From Hyphomicrobiales bacterium (lineage in GTDB: Bacteria > Pseudomonadota > Alphaproteobacteria > Rhizobiales > Beijerinckiaceae): a stretch of 34,833 bases of DNA. The notes under the pieces were generated by a model. The model was not told where the DNA came from. It saw only the letters and a list, made by a program, of their open reading frames with translations, and ran no database searches. A program made the position numbers and the translations under genes. The DNA lies in NCBI GenBank assembly GCA_947455725.1, contig CANGPL010000026.1:1-34833 (forward strand), written 5' to 3'. Below, one piece after another: positions 24,033 through 33,697 of this stretch. Within the stretch, counting starts at the first letter, position 1. Each line of letters begins with the position of its first letter.

Positions 24033-25400
24033 TCAACCTACCCCGAGCGATTTAAGTTTCCGATGCAAAGCGGAGCGCTCCATATCCACGAATTCGGCGG
24101 TGCGTGAAATATTGCCGCTAAATCGATTAATTTGCGCGATGAGATATTCCCGCTCGAAGACTTCGCGCGCCTCTCGCAAGGGTAAGGACATGAGTTTTTC
24201 ACCCCCCTGCCCGCCGGGCAAGGACGGAACCGAGGCACCGACATCGGTCGGCAATAAATCGGCGGTGATGACCGAATTAGGCTCGCCGCCAGCCATGATC
24301 AGCATCCGCTCGACACTATTGCGCAGTTGGCGGACATTACCCGGCCAATCATGCGCTTGCAGAACCGCCAGCGCATCCTCCGCGATCGGCCGTTGGGCGA
24401 GGCCGGATGTCCGCTCAATTTGCTCCATGAAATGATTGACGAGGTCGGGAATGTCTTCCCGCCGCTCCGATAAAGCGGGAACACGAACTGGGACGACATT
24501 TAAGCGATGCAGCAGATCTTCGCGAAAACGACCCGATTGCACCTCGGCCATCAGGTCGCGCGAGGTCGAAGAAAGGATGCGAACATCGACGGAAACTTTG
24601 CTCGTGCCACCAACGCGCTGAAAGGTTTGGTCGATAAGAACGCGCAAGATTTTGCCTTGCGTTTCTTTGGGCATATCGGCGACTTCATCGAGATAAAGTG
24701 TCCCGCCATGAGCTTCCTCAAACGCGCCTATTCGGTTGGCACCCGCAGAGCCATCCTCAACACCGAAAAGCTCGGCCTCCATCGATTGAGGCGTAATAGT
24801 TGCCGCATTCAACGCGATAAAAGGACCCGATGAGCGATCCGATGAAGCATGGATCATTCGAGCGACGATTTCCTTGCCGCTCCCGGATGGACCCGCAATC
24901 AAGACGCGGGCATGGCTTGCGCCGACACGTTCGATGGTTTGTTTTAAATGATTGATCGCGGTTGAACGTCCAATCAACTGACCGCTAACCGGTGCCTTGG
25001 TCCGCAATTCGCGTATTTCTCGACGCAGGCGGAAGGTTTCGAGCGCGCGCTCGGCGACCAATAAAAGCCGGTCGGATTTAAAGGGCTTTTCGATAAAATC
25101 ATACGCGCCGCGTTTAATGGCCGACACGGCGGTTTCAATATTGCCATGGCCGGAAATCATCACGACAGGCAAATCAGGATTTTGCTCCTTGATAACATCG
25201 AGAAGTTGAAGCCCATCAAGCCGCGAACCTTGGATCCAGATATCGAGAAAGATGAGATTGGGGCGGCGTGCCGAAATTTCATTTAAAGCCGCATCGGCAT
25301 TAGCGGCCGTGCGGCATTTGAAGCCCTCATCTTCTAAAATACCGGCGACGAGATCGCGAATATCGGCTTCATCATCGACGATGAGAATATCAGCGCTCAT
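24033..25400 (-). CDS. ntrX: Response regulator NtrX (sigma54-activator-like, without GAFTGA)
   Basis: 455 residues. Receiver domain 1-120 with phosphoacceptor D53 (FLDIWI). AAA+ domain with Walker A PSGSGKE (about 171-177) and Walker B GGTLYLDEVADMP. C-terminal FIS-type helix-turn-helix (GNISRTAEFVDMERSALHRK). The loop that contacts sigma54 reads GVEDGSAGANR in place of GHExGAFTGAxxR, so the GAFTGA motif is missing, as is known for alphaproteobacterial NtrX. It probably controls transcription without classical sigma54 remodelling. NtrX is the partner of NtrY, whose gene it overlaps by 4 bp. Confidence 0.94.
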   Translation of the reverse strand: MSADILIVDDEADIRDLVAGILEDEGFKCRTAANADAALNEISARRPNLIFLDIWIQGSRLDGLQLLDVIKEQNPDLPVVMISGHGNIETAVSAIKRGAYDFIEKPFKSDRLLLVAERALETFRLRREIRELRTKAPVSGQLIGRSTAINHLKQTIERVGASHARVLIAGPSGSGKEIVARMIHASSDRSSGPFIALNAATITPQSMEAELFGVEDGSAGANRIGAFEEAHGGTLYLDEVADMPKETQGKILRVLIDQTFQRVGGTSKVSVDVRILSSTSRDLMAEVQSGRFREDLLHRLNVVPVRVPALSERREDIPDLVNHFMEQIERTSGLAQRPIAEDALAVLQAHDWPGNVRQLRNSVERMLIMAGGEPNSVITADLLPTDVGASVPSLPGGQGGEKLMSLPLREAREVFEREYLIAQINRFSGNISRTAEFVDMERSALHRKLKSLGVG

Positions 25401-27655
25401 AATTTTATCTCCGTCGTCGTATTCGATGGATTATGTACGTCTTTGAGGCCATCGAGCGGGAACCAGAGACGGACACGCGCGCCTCGGCCTGAATCGGCGC
25501 GATCGAGCAATTCGATGCCGCCGCCATGGTCCTCGAAGATTTTGCCGACAATCGCCAAGCCTAACCCCGTGCCGCCCGAACGCGTGGTCATATAGGGTTC
25601 AAGCAAGCGCTGGCGGCTTTCGGTGGGGAAGCCCTTGCCATTGTCGGTGACTTCAATCGCCAGAATACCGGTTTGGGAGAGGTCGACTGACACAACAATC
25701 TCGCCCTCCCCGCGCTCTGCACTTGGTACGGCGAGGATGGATTCGGTAGCGTTTTTGACGATATTGGTTAGCGCTTGAGAAATGAGGCGACGGTCAAAAC
25801 TTGCCTTCGGCATCTCACTTGGAATCGCATCCAGAAAACTGATTTCGGGGTGAGCAACACGCATCAAGAAGAGAACTTGTCGGATAACGCTTGAGACGTC
25901 TTCCACCTCCGGCAGCGGCTTGGGCATGCGGGCAAAGGATGAAAACTCATCCACCATTCGCTTGATATCATCGACCTGGCGGATAATCGTGTCGGTGCAC
26001 TGATCAAAGATTTCACGATCTGCGGTAATGACCTTACCATATTTACGGCGAATGCGTTCGGCGGATAGTTGGATCGGGGTCAGCGGATTTTTAATCTCAT
26101 GCGCGATGCGACGAGCAACATCGGCCCAAGCGGAAGTGCGCTGCGCCGTTACCAAATCCGTAATATCATCAAGCGTAACAATCGCGCCTTGCTGGACATC
26201 ATTGGCTTGCTCGCTGGTTACCCGTACCGTGAGCGAGCGATCGCGCGAGCCTTCATTATATTCAATTTGACCTTGAACGGGTCGTCCGCGATCGACGATT
26301 TCGCGGTTAATAAACTCGGCGAATGCCGGTATGGCGTCGGCCAATTTTTGGCCTTTCAACGAGGTGGAAATTTCGCCCAATAATTGCTCCGCGGAGGGGT
26401 TTAAAACCGTCACCCTACCCTCGCCATCCAGCCCGATCACGCCAGCTGAAACGCCCGACAAAACGGCCTCAGTGAAGCGACGGCGTTGATCCATGAGCGC
26501 ATTCGCGGCTTGTAGGCTTTCGGTTTGGTTTCCAAGTTCTGCGGCCATTTTGTTGAACGTGTCGCCCAGATGGCTAAGATCGCCCTCATTGCCCATAACA
26601 GGAACGCGCACATCGTAATTGCCGCTCGCGACCTGATCGGTCGCAAAAATGAGACGTCTGATGGGGGCGACCAACCAATTGGCAAAACTCAACCCGATCC
26701 ACACGGCGGACAATAAGAGAATGAGCGAAATCAGCGCATACATGGTCGCGAATGCGATCTGAACACCCAGTTTCTGCTCGGCAAGCGCGTCATAGTAGCG
26801 AACAGCTAATTCGGCCTGTTGCGGAAATTGTAATGCTTTTGGGTCAATGGTGCGGGCAACGAGCAAATAATTGCTCTCGAAGCCCGGTATTTTAACAAGT
26901 GCGCGGAAAATATTGCTGCCGGCTTGCAAAAGGCAAATACCATCGCCGGATTGCTCAGCCGCGCTGAATTCCTCTGATTTGGGAAGCTTGAGATCAGGCA
27001 CTGCAACGTTATCGATCCTCTCAAGCGTCGTACCATCCGGTTTCAGCATGACAGCCACGAAGAAGCCGAGAAAATAGGATCTCGACCGCATGAACTCGCG
27101 AAAGACCGGTTGGTCCTTATCGAAAACAGGGCGGGCTTGACCGATATCGGCGGCCATTAATCTCACTTCGCGGCCAATCGCGCGACATTGAAATTCTTGA
27201 TAGGCTTTGGCGACTTCTACCGAAGTCTGCAATAATTCTTTGATCTGGCCGCTGAACGATATGTCGATCCCCCGTTCAAGGGTTAGCCATCCCACAATGG
27301 CCACGAGAACGGCGGGGGCTACGGCCACAAAGGCGAAGAGCGACACGATACGCGCATGGAGCGCCGAGCCGGCAAGTCCCGCACGCCGCGCCTTGAGCAG
27401 GCGATAAGCGTCGATGCCGACCATGATTAATAATAGGCCGATCAAGACGCCATTGATCGCGAAAAGACTGATGATCACATCGCGGGTCGGTACGACCGGA
27501 ACAAAATTCGCCAAAACGAGAAAAGTAGCGAGTGCCGAGGTTAGCGCCAAGGCGACCACCAAAATGCCGAATGCGCTGCGCCAAAACGATGATAGGCGAA
27601 CCCCTGCCCTTGGTTGCGTTGCCGATTTTGGCTTAAAAAGTCCCAACAGCGCCAT
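25397..27655 (-). CDS. ntrY: Membrane sensor histidine kinase NtrY
   Basis: 752 residues, normal for NtrY. The N-terminus has several membrane helices around a periplasmic region. A HAMP linker (ATDQVASGNYDVRVPVMGNE, about 337-356) and a PAS domain (VLSGVSAGVIGLDGEGRVTV) precede the kinase. The phosphorylated histidine is H519 in [20 protein letters not shown]. The C-terminal HATPase domain shows IVKNATES (N box) and VTDNGKGFP with GGTGLGLAIVGKI. It phosphorylates NtrX, with roles in nitrogen, redox or envelope regulation in this group. A 116-bp gap separates it from ntrC. Confidence 0.94.
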   Translation of the reverse strand: MALLGLFKPKSATQPRAGVRLSSFWRSAFGILVVALALTSALATFLVLANFVPVVPTRDVIISLFAINGVLIGLLLIMVGIDAYRLLKARRAGLAGSALHARIVSLFAFVAVAPAVLVAIVGWLTLERGIDISFSGQIKELLQTSVEVAKAYQEFQCRAIGREVRLMAADIGQARPVFDKDQPVFREFMRSRSYFLGFFVAVMLKPDGTTLERIDNVAVPDLKLPKSEEFSAAEQSGDGICLLQAGSNIFRALVKIPGFESNYLLVARTIDPKALQFPQQAELAVRYYDALAEQKLGVQIAFATMYALISLILLLSAVWIGLSFANWLVAPIRRLIFATDQVASGNYDVRVPVMGNEGDLSHLGDTFNKMAAELGNQTESLQAANALMDQRRRFTEAVLSGVSAGVIGLDGEGRVTVLNPSAEQLLGEISTSLKGQKLADAIPAFAEFINREIVDRGRPVQGQIEYNEGSRDRSLTVRVTSEQANDVQQGAIVTLDDITDLVTAQRTSAWADVARRIAHEIKNPLTPIQLSAERIRRKYGKVITADREIFDQCTDTIIRQVDDIKRMVDEFSSFARMPKPLPEVEDVSSVIRQVLFLMRVAHPEISFLDAIPSEMPKASFDRRLISQALTNIVKNATESILAVPSAERGEGEIVVSVDLSQTGILAIEVTDNGKGFPTESRQRLLEPYMTTRSGGTGLGLAIVGKIFEDHGGGIELLDRADSGRGARVRLWFPLDGLKDVHNPSNTTTEIKL

Positions 27656-27771
27656 AAGGACGCTTCTCCTCGTTCATCGAAAATCACAATCGCTCACTGG
27701 TGCAATATAGCAACAGTGTTGCGCAGTGACCACGGTAAACCGAGGTAGGATGAATTTAGGCGTGAATAAGC

Positions 27772-29217
27772 CTAACGAAGCGTTCGAATGATCCGAATAT
27801 CGAGATCACGAATTTTTTTACGCAACGTATTGCGGTTTACGCCCAAAAGCTCCGCCGCTTTGATCTGGTTACCCCGTGTCGCGGCCATTGCGGCATTGAT
27901 GAGAGGCTCCTCAACATCGCGCAATATGCGGTGATAGAGACCGGGCGGCGGCAAATCGCCTTTAAAGCCCGCAAAATAGACATCCAAATGATGCTCAACG
28001 GATTCGCTTAAGGTGGCTGCAACCCTTGGTTCATTGGAGGATTGCCCGCCCAAGGTCGGCGTCTCGGCGAGCTCAACATCGACAATGGCTTCCGTAATCG
28101 TCTCCTGCGGATAAAGCGCCGCAAATCGACGGACCAGATTTTCTAATTCACGCACATTGCCCGGCCAACGATGCCGTTTGAGACGCTCCAAGGCACCCGT
28201 ATCGATCTGCTTGTGCGGCAAGCCTTCCTTTTCAGCGAGCGCGAAGAAATGGCGGACGAGATCGGGCAAGTCTTCAATGCGTTCGCGTAAGGGCGGCAAC
28301 CGAAGAGGCACAACGTTCAAACGGAAGAATAAGTCCTCGCGGAAGAGGCCCTGTTGAATGGCAACGCGAAGGTCTTTGTTGGTTGCGGCTACAATTCGGA
28401 CATCCGTTTTAATCGATGTGCGCCCGCCAATCGTCGAATATTCACCTTCCTGAAGCACGCGCAAAAGCCGGGTCTGGGCCTCCATCGGCATGTCGCCAAT
28501 TTCATCGAGAAAGAGCGTGCCGCCTTCGGCCTGCTCGAAGCGGCCAGTGGCGCGATTAACCGCTCCGGTAAACGAGCCGCGCTCGTGCCCAAACAACTCG
28601 CTTTCGATCAAATCGCGCGGAATAGCCGCCATATTGACGGCAACGAATGGCCCCTTGCGACGCTTGCCATAATCATGCAGCGCGCGGGCGACGAGCTCTT
28701 TGCCGGTTCCCGATTCACCCATGATCATCACGGTGAGTTCGGTCGCCATGAGGCGTGCCAACGAACGATAGAGTTCCTGCATGGCGGGCGAGCGGCCGAC
28801 GAGTGGAATCTCTTCGTTCATCCCTTCGGGCTGGGCTTGAACAATGCCACGCGGACGCGTTAAGGCCCGGCCGATTACCGCTAAAAGTTCCTTTAAATCG
28901 AATGGCTTCGGCAGATATTCGTAAGCACCACGTTCAGAGGCGCGGATCGCTGTCATAAACGTATTTTGCGCACTCATCACGATTACGGGCAGATCGGGCC
29001 GTAACTTTTTGATGCGGGGCAAAAGATCGAACGCATTTTCATCTGGCATCACGACGTCTGTCACCACAAGGTCACCGTCGCCTGCGGCCACCCAACGCCA
29101 TAGCGTATTCGCCTGTCCGGTCACGCGCACTTCGTAGCCCGCGCGCCCTAAAGCCTGATTGAGAACCGTTCTAATGGCCGCATCGTCATCGGCGACAAGG
29201 ATGGTACCGTTTGGCAT
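27772..29217 (-). CDS. ntrC: Nitrogen regulation response regulator NtrC
   Basis: 481 residues. Receiver domain with phosphoacceptor D54 ([11 protein letters not shown]). The AAA+ domain has Walker A GESGTGKE (168-175) and [13 protein letters not shown]. The sigma54-contact loop at 214-219 reads GSFTGA instead of GAFTGA. A C-terminal FIS helix-turn-helix ([20 protein letters not shown]) binds DNA. When phosphorylated by NtrB under nitrogen limitation it activates sigma54 promoters. The ntrB stop lies three bases upstream. A serine in place of the first alanine is a natural but uncommon form of the loop. Confidence 0.95.
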   Translation of the reverse strand: MPNGTILVADDDAAIRTVLNQALGRAGYEVRVTGQANTLWRWVAAGDGDLVVTDVVMPDENAFDLLPRIKKLRPDLPVIVMSAQNTFMTAIRASERGAYEYLPKPFDLKELLAVIGRALTRPRGIVQAQPEGMNEEIPLVGRSPAMQELYRSLARLMATELTVMIMGESGTGKELVARALHDYGKRRKGPFVAVNMAAIPRDLIESELFGHERGSFTGAVNRATGRFEQAEGGTLFLDEIGDMPMEAQTRLLRVLQEGEYSTIGGRTSIKTDVRIVAATNKDLRVAIQQGLFREDLFFRLNVVPLRLPPLRERIEDLPDLVRHFFALAEKEGLPHKQIDTGALERLKRHRWPGNVRELENLVRRFAALYPQETITEAIVDVELAETPTLGGQSSNEPRVAATLSESVEHHLDVYFAGFKGDLPPPGLYHRILRDVEEPLINAAMAATRGNQIKAAELLGVNRNTLRKKIRDLDIRIIRTLR

Positions 29218-29220
29218 GCG

Positions 29221-30357
29221 CTATCCGTCACTTTCCGCCACGCCTGATCCGCGTGGTGTTTGCATCGACAAAAGAACTCGGAAAACTGTACGACGAGGTA
29301 ATGACTCACACTCAACAACGCCGCCATGGTCTCCAATAATCTTGGATACCAAAGCAAGACCGAGGCCAGTTCCCGATGCCTTTGTCGAAATAAAGGGATC
29401 GAACAGGCTGCGCATGAGATCTTCTGGCACACCCGGACCATTATCTCGGATGCAAATCTCAAGCGGTAACGCTACGCGGGTATTGCTACCCGGCACGGCT
29501 ATTCTTACACCGGCGCGATAGGCCGTCGAAATCTCGATTTCACCATCTACTGCGTCTGGACCAATGGCTTCTGCGGCATTTTTGACAAGATTTAGAAAGA
29601 CTTGGATCAATTGGTCCTTATTGCACCAAATATGGGGCAAAGACGGATCATAGGTCTCCGAAAATCGGATATGCCGCGCAAAGCCGGAGCTAGCCAGACG
29701 CTTCACATGCTCTAAGACACTGTGAATATTGACTGATTCACGTTCGACGGGGCCGCCATCGGCGAAGTTTTCAAACCGATCGACGAGTTTAACGATACGG
29801 TCGGTTTCATCACATATCAGCCGCAATAGCGCTTGATCTTCATCCATAACGGATGTTTCGAGCAATTGAGCGGCCCCCCTGATGCCGGAAAGCGGATTTT
29901 TGATCTCATGGGCCAGCATCGATCCCATGGCGGAGATCGAACGGGCTGCGCCGCGATGGGTCAATTGCCTGTCCATTTTTTCAGCAATTGTCTTTTCTTG
30001 CAGCATAATGACCACGTCGTGGGCATCATCTGACTCGAGCGTTGCATAGAGATCGACGATTTTATCGGTGCCAATCCGTGGTGTGCCGATATCAACGCGA
30101 TATTCGCTGACGCTCCCGCCATTGGTCCGTACTTGCTCGACCAAGGATAATAAAGGCGAACCAAAGGGAACGATCTCGGCGAGTTTATGCCGCCTTAAAA
30201 CGGAACGGCTCATTTGAAAAAAGGATTGCGCCGCCAAATTGGCTTCAACGATCCGATCATCGTTACCGACAACGATCACAGGAAGCGGCAAGACGTTTAA
30301 AATAGCTTCACTCCGATTATCGGATAAACGAAGTTGGACCTCGGACTGGACTGTCAT
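29221..30357 (-). CDS. ntrB: Nitrogen regulation histidine kinase/phosphatase NtrB
   Basis: 378 residues, soluble, with no membrane helices. An N-terminal PAS domain ([20 protein letters not shown]) is followed by the H box [20 protein letters not shown] with H150. The C-terminal HATPase domain shows [12 protein letters not shown] (N box), [11 protein letters not shown] and [19 protein letters not shown]. It phosphorylates or dephosphorylates NtrC in response to PII protein. It overlaps dusB by 4 bp and lies three bases before ntrC, so the three genes form one operon. Confidence 0.96.
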   Translation of the reverse strand: MTVQSEVQLRLSDNRSEAILNVLPLPVIVVGNDDRIVEANLAAQSFFQMSRSVLRRHKLAEIVPFGSPLLSLVEQVRTNGGSVSEYRVDIGTPRIGTDKIVDLYATLESDDAHDVVIMLQEKTIAEKMDRQLTHRGAARSISAMGSMLAHEIKNPLSGIRGAAQLLETSVMDEDQALLRLICDETDRIVKLVDRFENFADGGPVERESVNIHSVLEHVKRLASSGFARHIRFSETYDPSLPHIWCNKDQLIQVFLNLVKNAAEAIGPDAVDGEIEISTAYRAGVRIAVPGSNTRVALPLEICIRDNGPGVPEDLMRSLFDPFISTKASGTGLGLALVSKIIGDHGGVVECESLPRRTVFRVLLSMQTPRGSGVAESDG

Positions 30358-31364
30358 GCAGCGCTCCGCGTCGGTTGCGACTGGTATAAACGAGTGAGTA
30401 ACTCAATCACCTTTGAAGGTGAGTTCGTGGTTACGATGGCTTGGCGTAAATCGCCGTTTTCTTCCTGCGAAAGGCTCAGAGCGTCATCCGCATAGGCCGC
30501 AATATGTTTTCGAGCATGCCGCAGGCCCGTTTCAACACCCATTGCAGCGAGTAAGCCCTCATAATGTTCGATAGCAGCTTCGAGCCGCTCTTGAGCACTT
30601 GGTGCAGGAATAGGCTGCCCGCGCTCTAAGCCCTGTGCAATTTGGCCGATGAGCCAAGGCCGCCCCAATGCCGAGCGGCCAATCATCACGCCATCGGCCT
30701 GCGACGCCGCCAACATCGCCTGAGCGTCCTTGAGCGAATGACAGTCGCCATTCGCGATGACCGGGATTTCGACGGCTTCTTTGACGGCGCGGATCGCGTC
30801 CCAATTCGCCTGTCCTTTATAAAATTGGCAACGGGTGCGGCCATGAACGGTAACCAATTTCACCCCTTGTGCCTCGGCACGCCGCGCAAGTTCTGGCGCA
30901 TTGATGGAGTTATCATCCCACCCGAGGCGCATTTTGACCGTTACCGGGACGGAAACGGCGCTAACCGTTGCCTCGATCAGGCGTTCCGCGTGATCGAGAT
31001 CACGCATGAGGGCTGAGCCCGCATAACCGCCCGTTACGCGTTTAGCCGGGCAACCCATATTAATATCGATGATGGCAGCGCCAGACGCCTCGGCAAGTCG
31101 CGCGGCTTCGCCCATCCAATGCGGTTCGCAACCGGCGATTTGGACGACATGTTGATCAATGCCGCCGCCCTCTGCCCGCAAACGGGATTCCTCTGAGCCT
31201 TTTACGAAGTCATCAGAAGCAACCATTTCGGATACGACGAGTGATGCACCAAAGCGCCGTGAAATTTTACGAAAAATATGGTCGGTCACGCCGGACATCG
31301 GGGCCAATATTGCCCTGCCCTGCAATCTTTCGCTTCCAATGCTGATGGCGTTTAAATTTTGCAT
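30354..31364 (-). CDS. dusB: tRNA-dihydrouridine synthase DusB
   Basis: 336 residues from ATG 31364. The flavoenzyme reduces uridines in tRNA to dihydrouridine. Motifs include [48 protein letters not shown] (catalytic cysteine), [29 protein letters not shown] and [14 protein letters not shown]. The frame extends to 31445, but homology starts at [20 protein letters not shown]. This is the first gene of the dusB-ntrB-ntrC unit in most alphaproteobacteria. Confidence 0.95.
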   Translation of the reverse strand: MQNLNAISIGSERLQGRAILAPMSGVTDHIFRKISRRFGASLVVSEMVASDDFVKGSEESRLRAEGGGIDQHVVQIAGCEPHWMGEAARLAEASGAAIIDINMGCPAKRVTGGYAGSALMRDLDHAERLIEATVSAVSVPVTVKMRLGWDDNSINAPELARRAEAQGVKLVTVHGRTRCQFYKGQANWDAIRAVKEAVEIPVIANGDCHSLKDAQAMLAASQADGVMIGRSALGRPWLIGQIAQGLERGQPIPAPSAQERLEAAIEHYEGLLAAMGVETGLRHARKHIAAYADDALSLSQEENGDLRQAIVTTNSPSKVIELLTRLYQSQPTRSAA

Positions 31365-31394
31365 AAAAATAAGGCAACCTCTAATACTGCCTAT

Positions 31395-31422
31395 ATTATA
31401 GACTAAATGGTGCAATGCAAAA
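31395..31422 (-). promoter_or_regulatory. Candidate promoter of the dusB-ntrB-ntrC operon
   Basis: On the minus strand TATAAT (31400-31395) is a perfect -10, 30 bp before the dusB start. Sixteen bases upstream is TTTTGC (31422-31417), a poor -35. The -10 may therefore need an activator, which would fit a regulated nitrogen operon. The TGGTGCAAT half-site at 31408-31416 falls inside the spacer. Confidence 0.4.
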
Positions 31423-31521
31423 TGAATTTTCTGAGATTTGCTCATATATTGTCTGGCGATGATTGCTCGCCTTCCCCGCGCTCAGTTGACCTGACGACAC
31501 AAAAGTTTCAAATCTTGCCCG

Positions 31522-32742
31522 ATGACGCCCTTTTTGACCGTGCCTGATCGAATCCACGTTGCTGCGCTTATCGTCGCGGCCGGTCGGGGTATGCGTGTCG
31601 GGCTTGATCGGCCAAAGCAATATCTCGACCTAGCGGGTGAGACCGTGCTCGCCCGAAGCATCAAGGCATTGGCGGCTGATAAGCGCGTTCAATCCATTCT
31701 ATGCGTCATCCATCCGGATGACCAAGAAATGTATCAAGATGCGATCGAGACGCTCGATCCCGATACCGCGCGGCGCGTTTTACCGCCGGCCTTCGGTGGC
31801 GCTACCCGCCAAGCTTCAGGACGGGCGGGGCTTGAAGCTTTAGCGTCTCGGCCTCGCGTTCCGGACCTTATTCTTGTGCATGATGCGGCGCGCCCCTTTA
31901 CGAGCCCCGCTCTCGTTAGTCGCAGCATTGAATCTGCTTTTTCGCGAGGCGCGGCCATTCCCGGCGTTCCGGTAACCGACACAATCAAGCGCATTGATGT
32001 GCATGGGCAGATCACCGACACGCCCGCCAGACGCGACTTGAAGGCCGTTCAAACGCCGCAAGCCTTTCGGTTTGATCTTCTTCTCAAAGCCCATCGCTCG
32101 GCCGCGTCACAAAAGGGGATTGATTTTACCGACGATGCCTCGATTGCCGAATGGGCTGGCCATCCCGTTTACGTGTTTGATGGCGACCTTGATAATACCA
32201 AACTGACCACATCGGCTGATTTTGTAGCCGCTAGAGAGAAAACGATGGGTACGACCGAAACCAGAACCGGAATTGGTTATGATGTTCACGCGTTTGCCGA
32301 AGGCGACCATGTGATTTTAGGCGGCGTTGATATTCCGCATACCCATCGCCTCTCCGGCCATTCCGACGCCGATGTCGTGCTGCATGCGATTACGGACGCT
32401 ATTTTTGGCGCTTTGGCGGACGGCGATATTGGCTCGCATTTTCCGCCTTCCGATCCGCAGTGGAAAGGCGCGGATTCCCGCATTTTTCTCGAATATGCCG
32501 TTGAGCGCGTGAAAATACGCGGCGGGCGAATTGTTCATCTCGATACGACGATTATCTGTGAGAGCCCTAAAATCGGCCCGCATCGCGATGCCATACGCGA
32601 AAGCATTGCGTCGATCTGTGGTGTCATGATCGACCGCGTTGGCGTTAAAGCGACCACAACGGAACAATTGGGCTTTACCGGCCGTCGCGAGGGGATCGCT
32701 GCACAAGCGATAGCCTCGCTGCAAATCCCTTTGAGCGAATAA
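31522..32742 (+). CDS. ispDF: Bifunctional IspD/IspF: MEP cytidylyltransferase and MECDP synthase
   Basis: 406 residues, a fusion of two non-adjacent steps of the MEP isoprenoid pathway. IspD (about 10-235) has [28 protein letters not shown] and KAVQTPQAF. IspF starts near M242 with [18 protein letters not shown], the D-x-H metal site, then [37 protein letters not shown] and [19 protein letters not shown]. The fusion is common in alphaproteobacteria and epsilonproteobacteria. It diverges from dusB over 157 bp. The cinA start lies two bases after its stop. Confidence 0.96.
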   Translation: MTPFLTVPDRIHVAALIVAAGRGMRVGLDRPKQYLDLAGETVLARSIKALAADKRVQSILCVIHPDDQEMYQDAIETLDPDTARRVLPPAFGGATRQASGRAGLEALASRPRVPDLILVHDAARPFTSPALVSRSIESAFSRGAAIPGVPVTDTIKRIDVHGQITDTPARRDLKAVQTPQAFRFDLLLKAHRSAASQKGIDFTDDASIAEWAGHPVYVFDGDLDNTKLTTSADFVAAREKTMGTTETRTGIGYDVHAFAEGDHVILGGVDIPHTHRLSGHSDADVVLHAITDAIFGALADGDIGSHFPPSDPQWKGADSRIFLEYAVERVKIRGGRIVHLDTTIICESPKIGPHRDAIRESIASICGVMIDRVGVKATTTEQLGFTGRREGIAAQAIASLQIPLSE

Positions 32743-32744
32743 CG

Positions 32745-33245
32745 ATGGAACAGTCCGGCACGATTAACAAAGCAGCTCAAACAGTTATCGATCACTGTTT
32801 AGATCGCGCCTTAAAAGTTGCCACGGCGGAATCCTGTACGGGGGGTCTGGTGGCTGGTGCTTTGACGAGTATTTCAGGCTCATCTGGCGCGGTTGATCGC
32901 GGTTTTGTCACCTATTCGAACGAGGCCAAAGCGGAGATGCTGGGCGTTGATCCGGCGCTCATCACGCTATATGGCGCAGTAAGCGAGCCCGTCGCGCGCG
33001 CTATGGCGGAAGGCGCCTTGGCCCACTCCCGCGCCGATATTAGCGTCGCAATTACCGGTATTGCAGGCCCCGGCGGCGGCTCTGACACTAAGCCCGTGGG
33101 ATTGGTGCACTTTGCTTCAGCCCGAAAAGGACGCGGTACCCACCATCTCGAACGACGCTATGGTGATCTTGGACGCGAAAATGTCAGGGCTGAGGCGGTG
33201 TTAGATGCGCTGAGCTTGATCTTGGATCGCGCCAAAGAAGACTAG
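32745..33245 (+). CDS. CinA C-terminal-domain protein, nicotinamide-nucleotide amidohydrolase
   Basis: 166 residues, the stand-alone PncC/CinA-C domain with no N-terminal competence domain. Family motifs are VATAESCTGGLVAGALTSIS and GAVDRGFVTYSNEAKAEMLG, then GPGGGSDTKPVGLVHFA. Relatives deamidate nicotinamide mononucleotide for NAD recycling. The start ATG 32745 lies two bases after the ispDF stop, and the end overlaps the convergent coq10-like gene by 4 bp. Catalysis is inferred from the family. Confidence 0.9.
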   Translation: MEQSGTINKAAQTVIDHCLDRALKVATAESCTGGLVAGALTSISGSSGAVDRGFVTYSNEAKAEMLGVDPALITLYGAVSEPVARAMAEGALAHSRADISVAITGIAGPGGGSDTKPVGLVHFASARKGRGTHHLERRYGDLGRENVRAEAVLDALSLILDRAKED

Positions 33246-33697
33246 CGTGGGCGGCCATACACGACACTGGCACGCTCAACAAAAGCATCGGAAAAGCGCT
33301 TAAAGGCTGCTTCGAACATCGCGCCCATGAGCATGCCCAACATGCGGTTTTTAAAGGCATAATCGATAAAAAACTCGACCTTGGTGCCGCTGCCTTCGCT
33401 CGCAAATACCCAGCGATTTTCCAGATGGCTGAAGGGGCCATCGACATATTCAACCAGGATTTTGCGATTGGCCTTATCCATCGTGACGCGTGAGGTGAAG
33501 GTCTCGCGGATGGCTTTGTAACCAACGGTCATGTCCGCCAGCAAAACCTCGCGGCCATCCTCAAGCGTTGTGCGTCTGCGAATTTTCAACGCCTCGCAGA
33601 GCGGCAGGAATTCAGGATAATGTTCGACATCGGCGACGAGATCAAACATCTGATCCGGCACAAAGCCTACCGAGCGGGACGATTGAAAGGTGGGCAT
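33242..33697 (-). CDS. Coq10/RatA-type START-domain (SRPBCC) protein
   Basis: 151 residues of the polyketide cyclase/SRPBCC fold. Motifs [40 protein letters not shown] and ENRWVFASEGSGTKVEFFID are typical of the Coq10/YfjG (RatA) family. Coq10 binds ubiquinone and helps it work in respiration. The RatA toxin function known in Escherichia coli is not expected here, because this gene always follows lipA in Rhizobiales and sits in a respiratory setting. Its ATG overlaps the lipA stop by one base (TAATG). Confidence 0.88.
   Translation of the reverse strand: MPTFQSSRSVGFVPDQMFDLVADVEHYPEFLPLCEALKIRRRTTLEDGREVLLADMTVGYKAIRETFTSRVTMDKANRKILVEYVDGPFSHLENRWVFASEGSGTKVEFFIDYAFKNRMLGMLMGAMFEAAFKRFSDAFVERASVVYGRPR

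Noticed and set aside
27656..27771. Full NtrC operator or sigma54 promoter upstream of ntrY
   Set aside because: Only a right half-site (TGGTGCAAT) is present; the expected left half and a -24/-12 element are not seen.
31365..31445. 27-residue N-terminal extension of DusB
   Set aside because: The extension covers the likely promoter region (TATAAT at 31395-31400), and family homology begins at the internal ATG.
33242..33697. RatA toxin of a toxin-antitoxin pair
   Set aside because: No RatB-like partner is adjacent. The gene follows lipA in a respiratory context, so a Coq10-type role is more likely.
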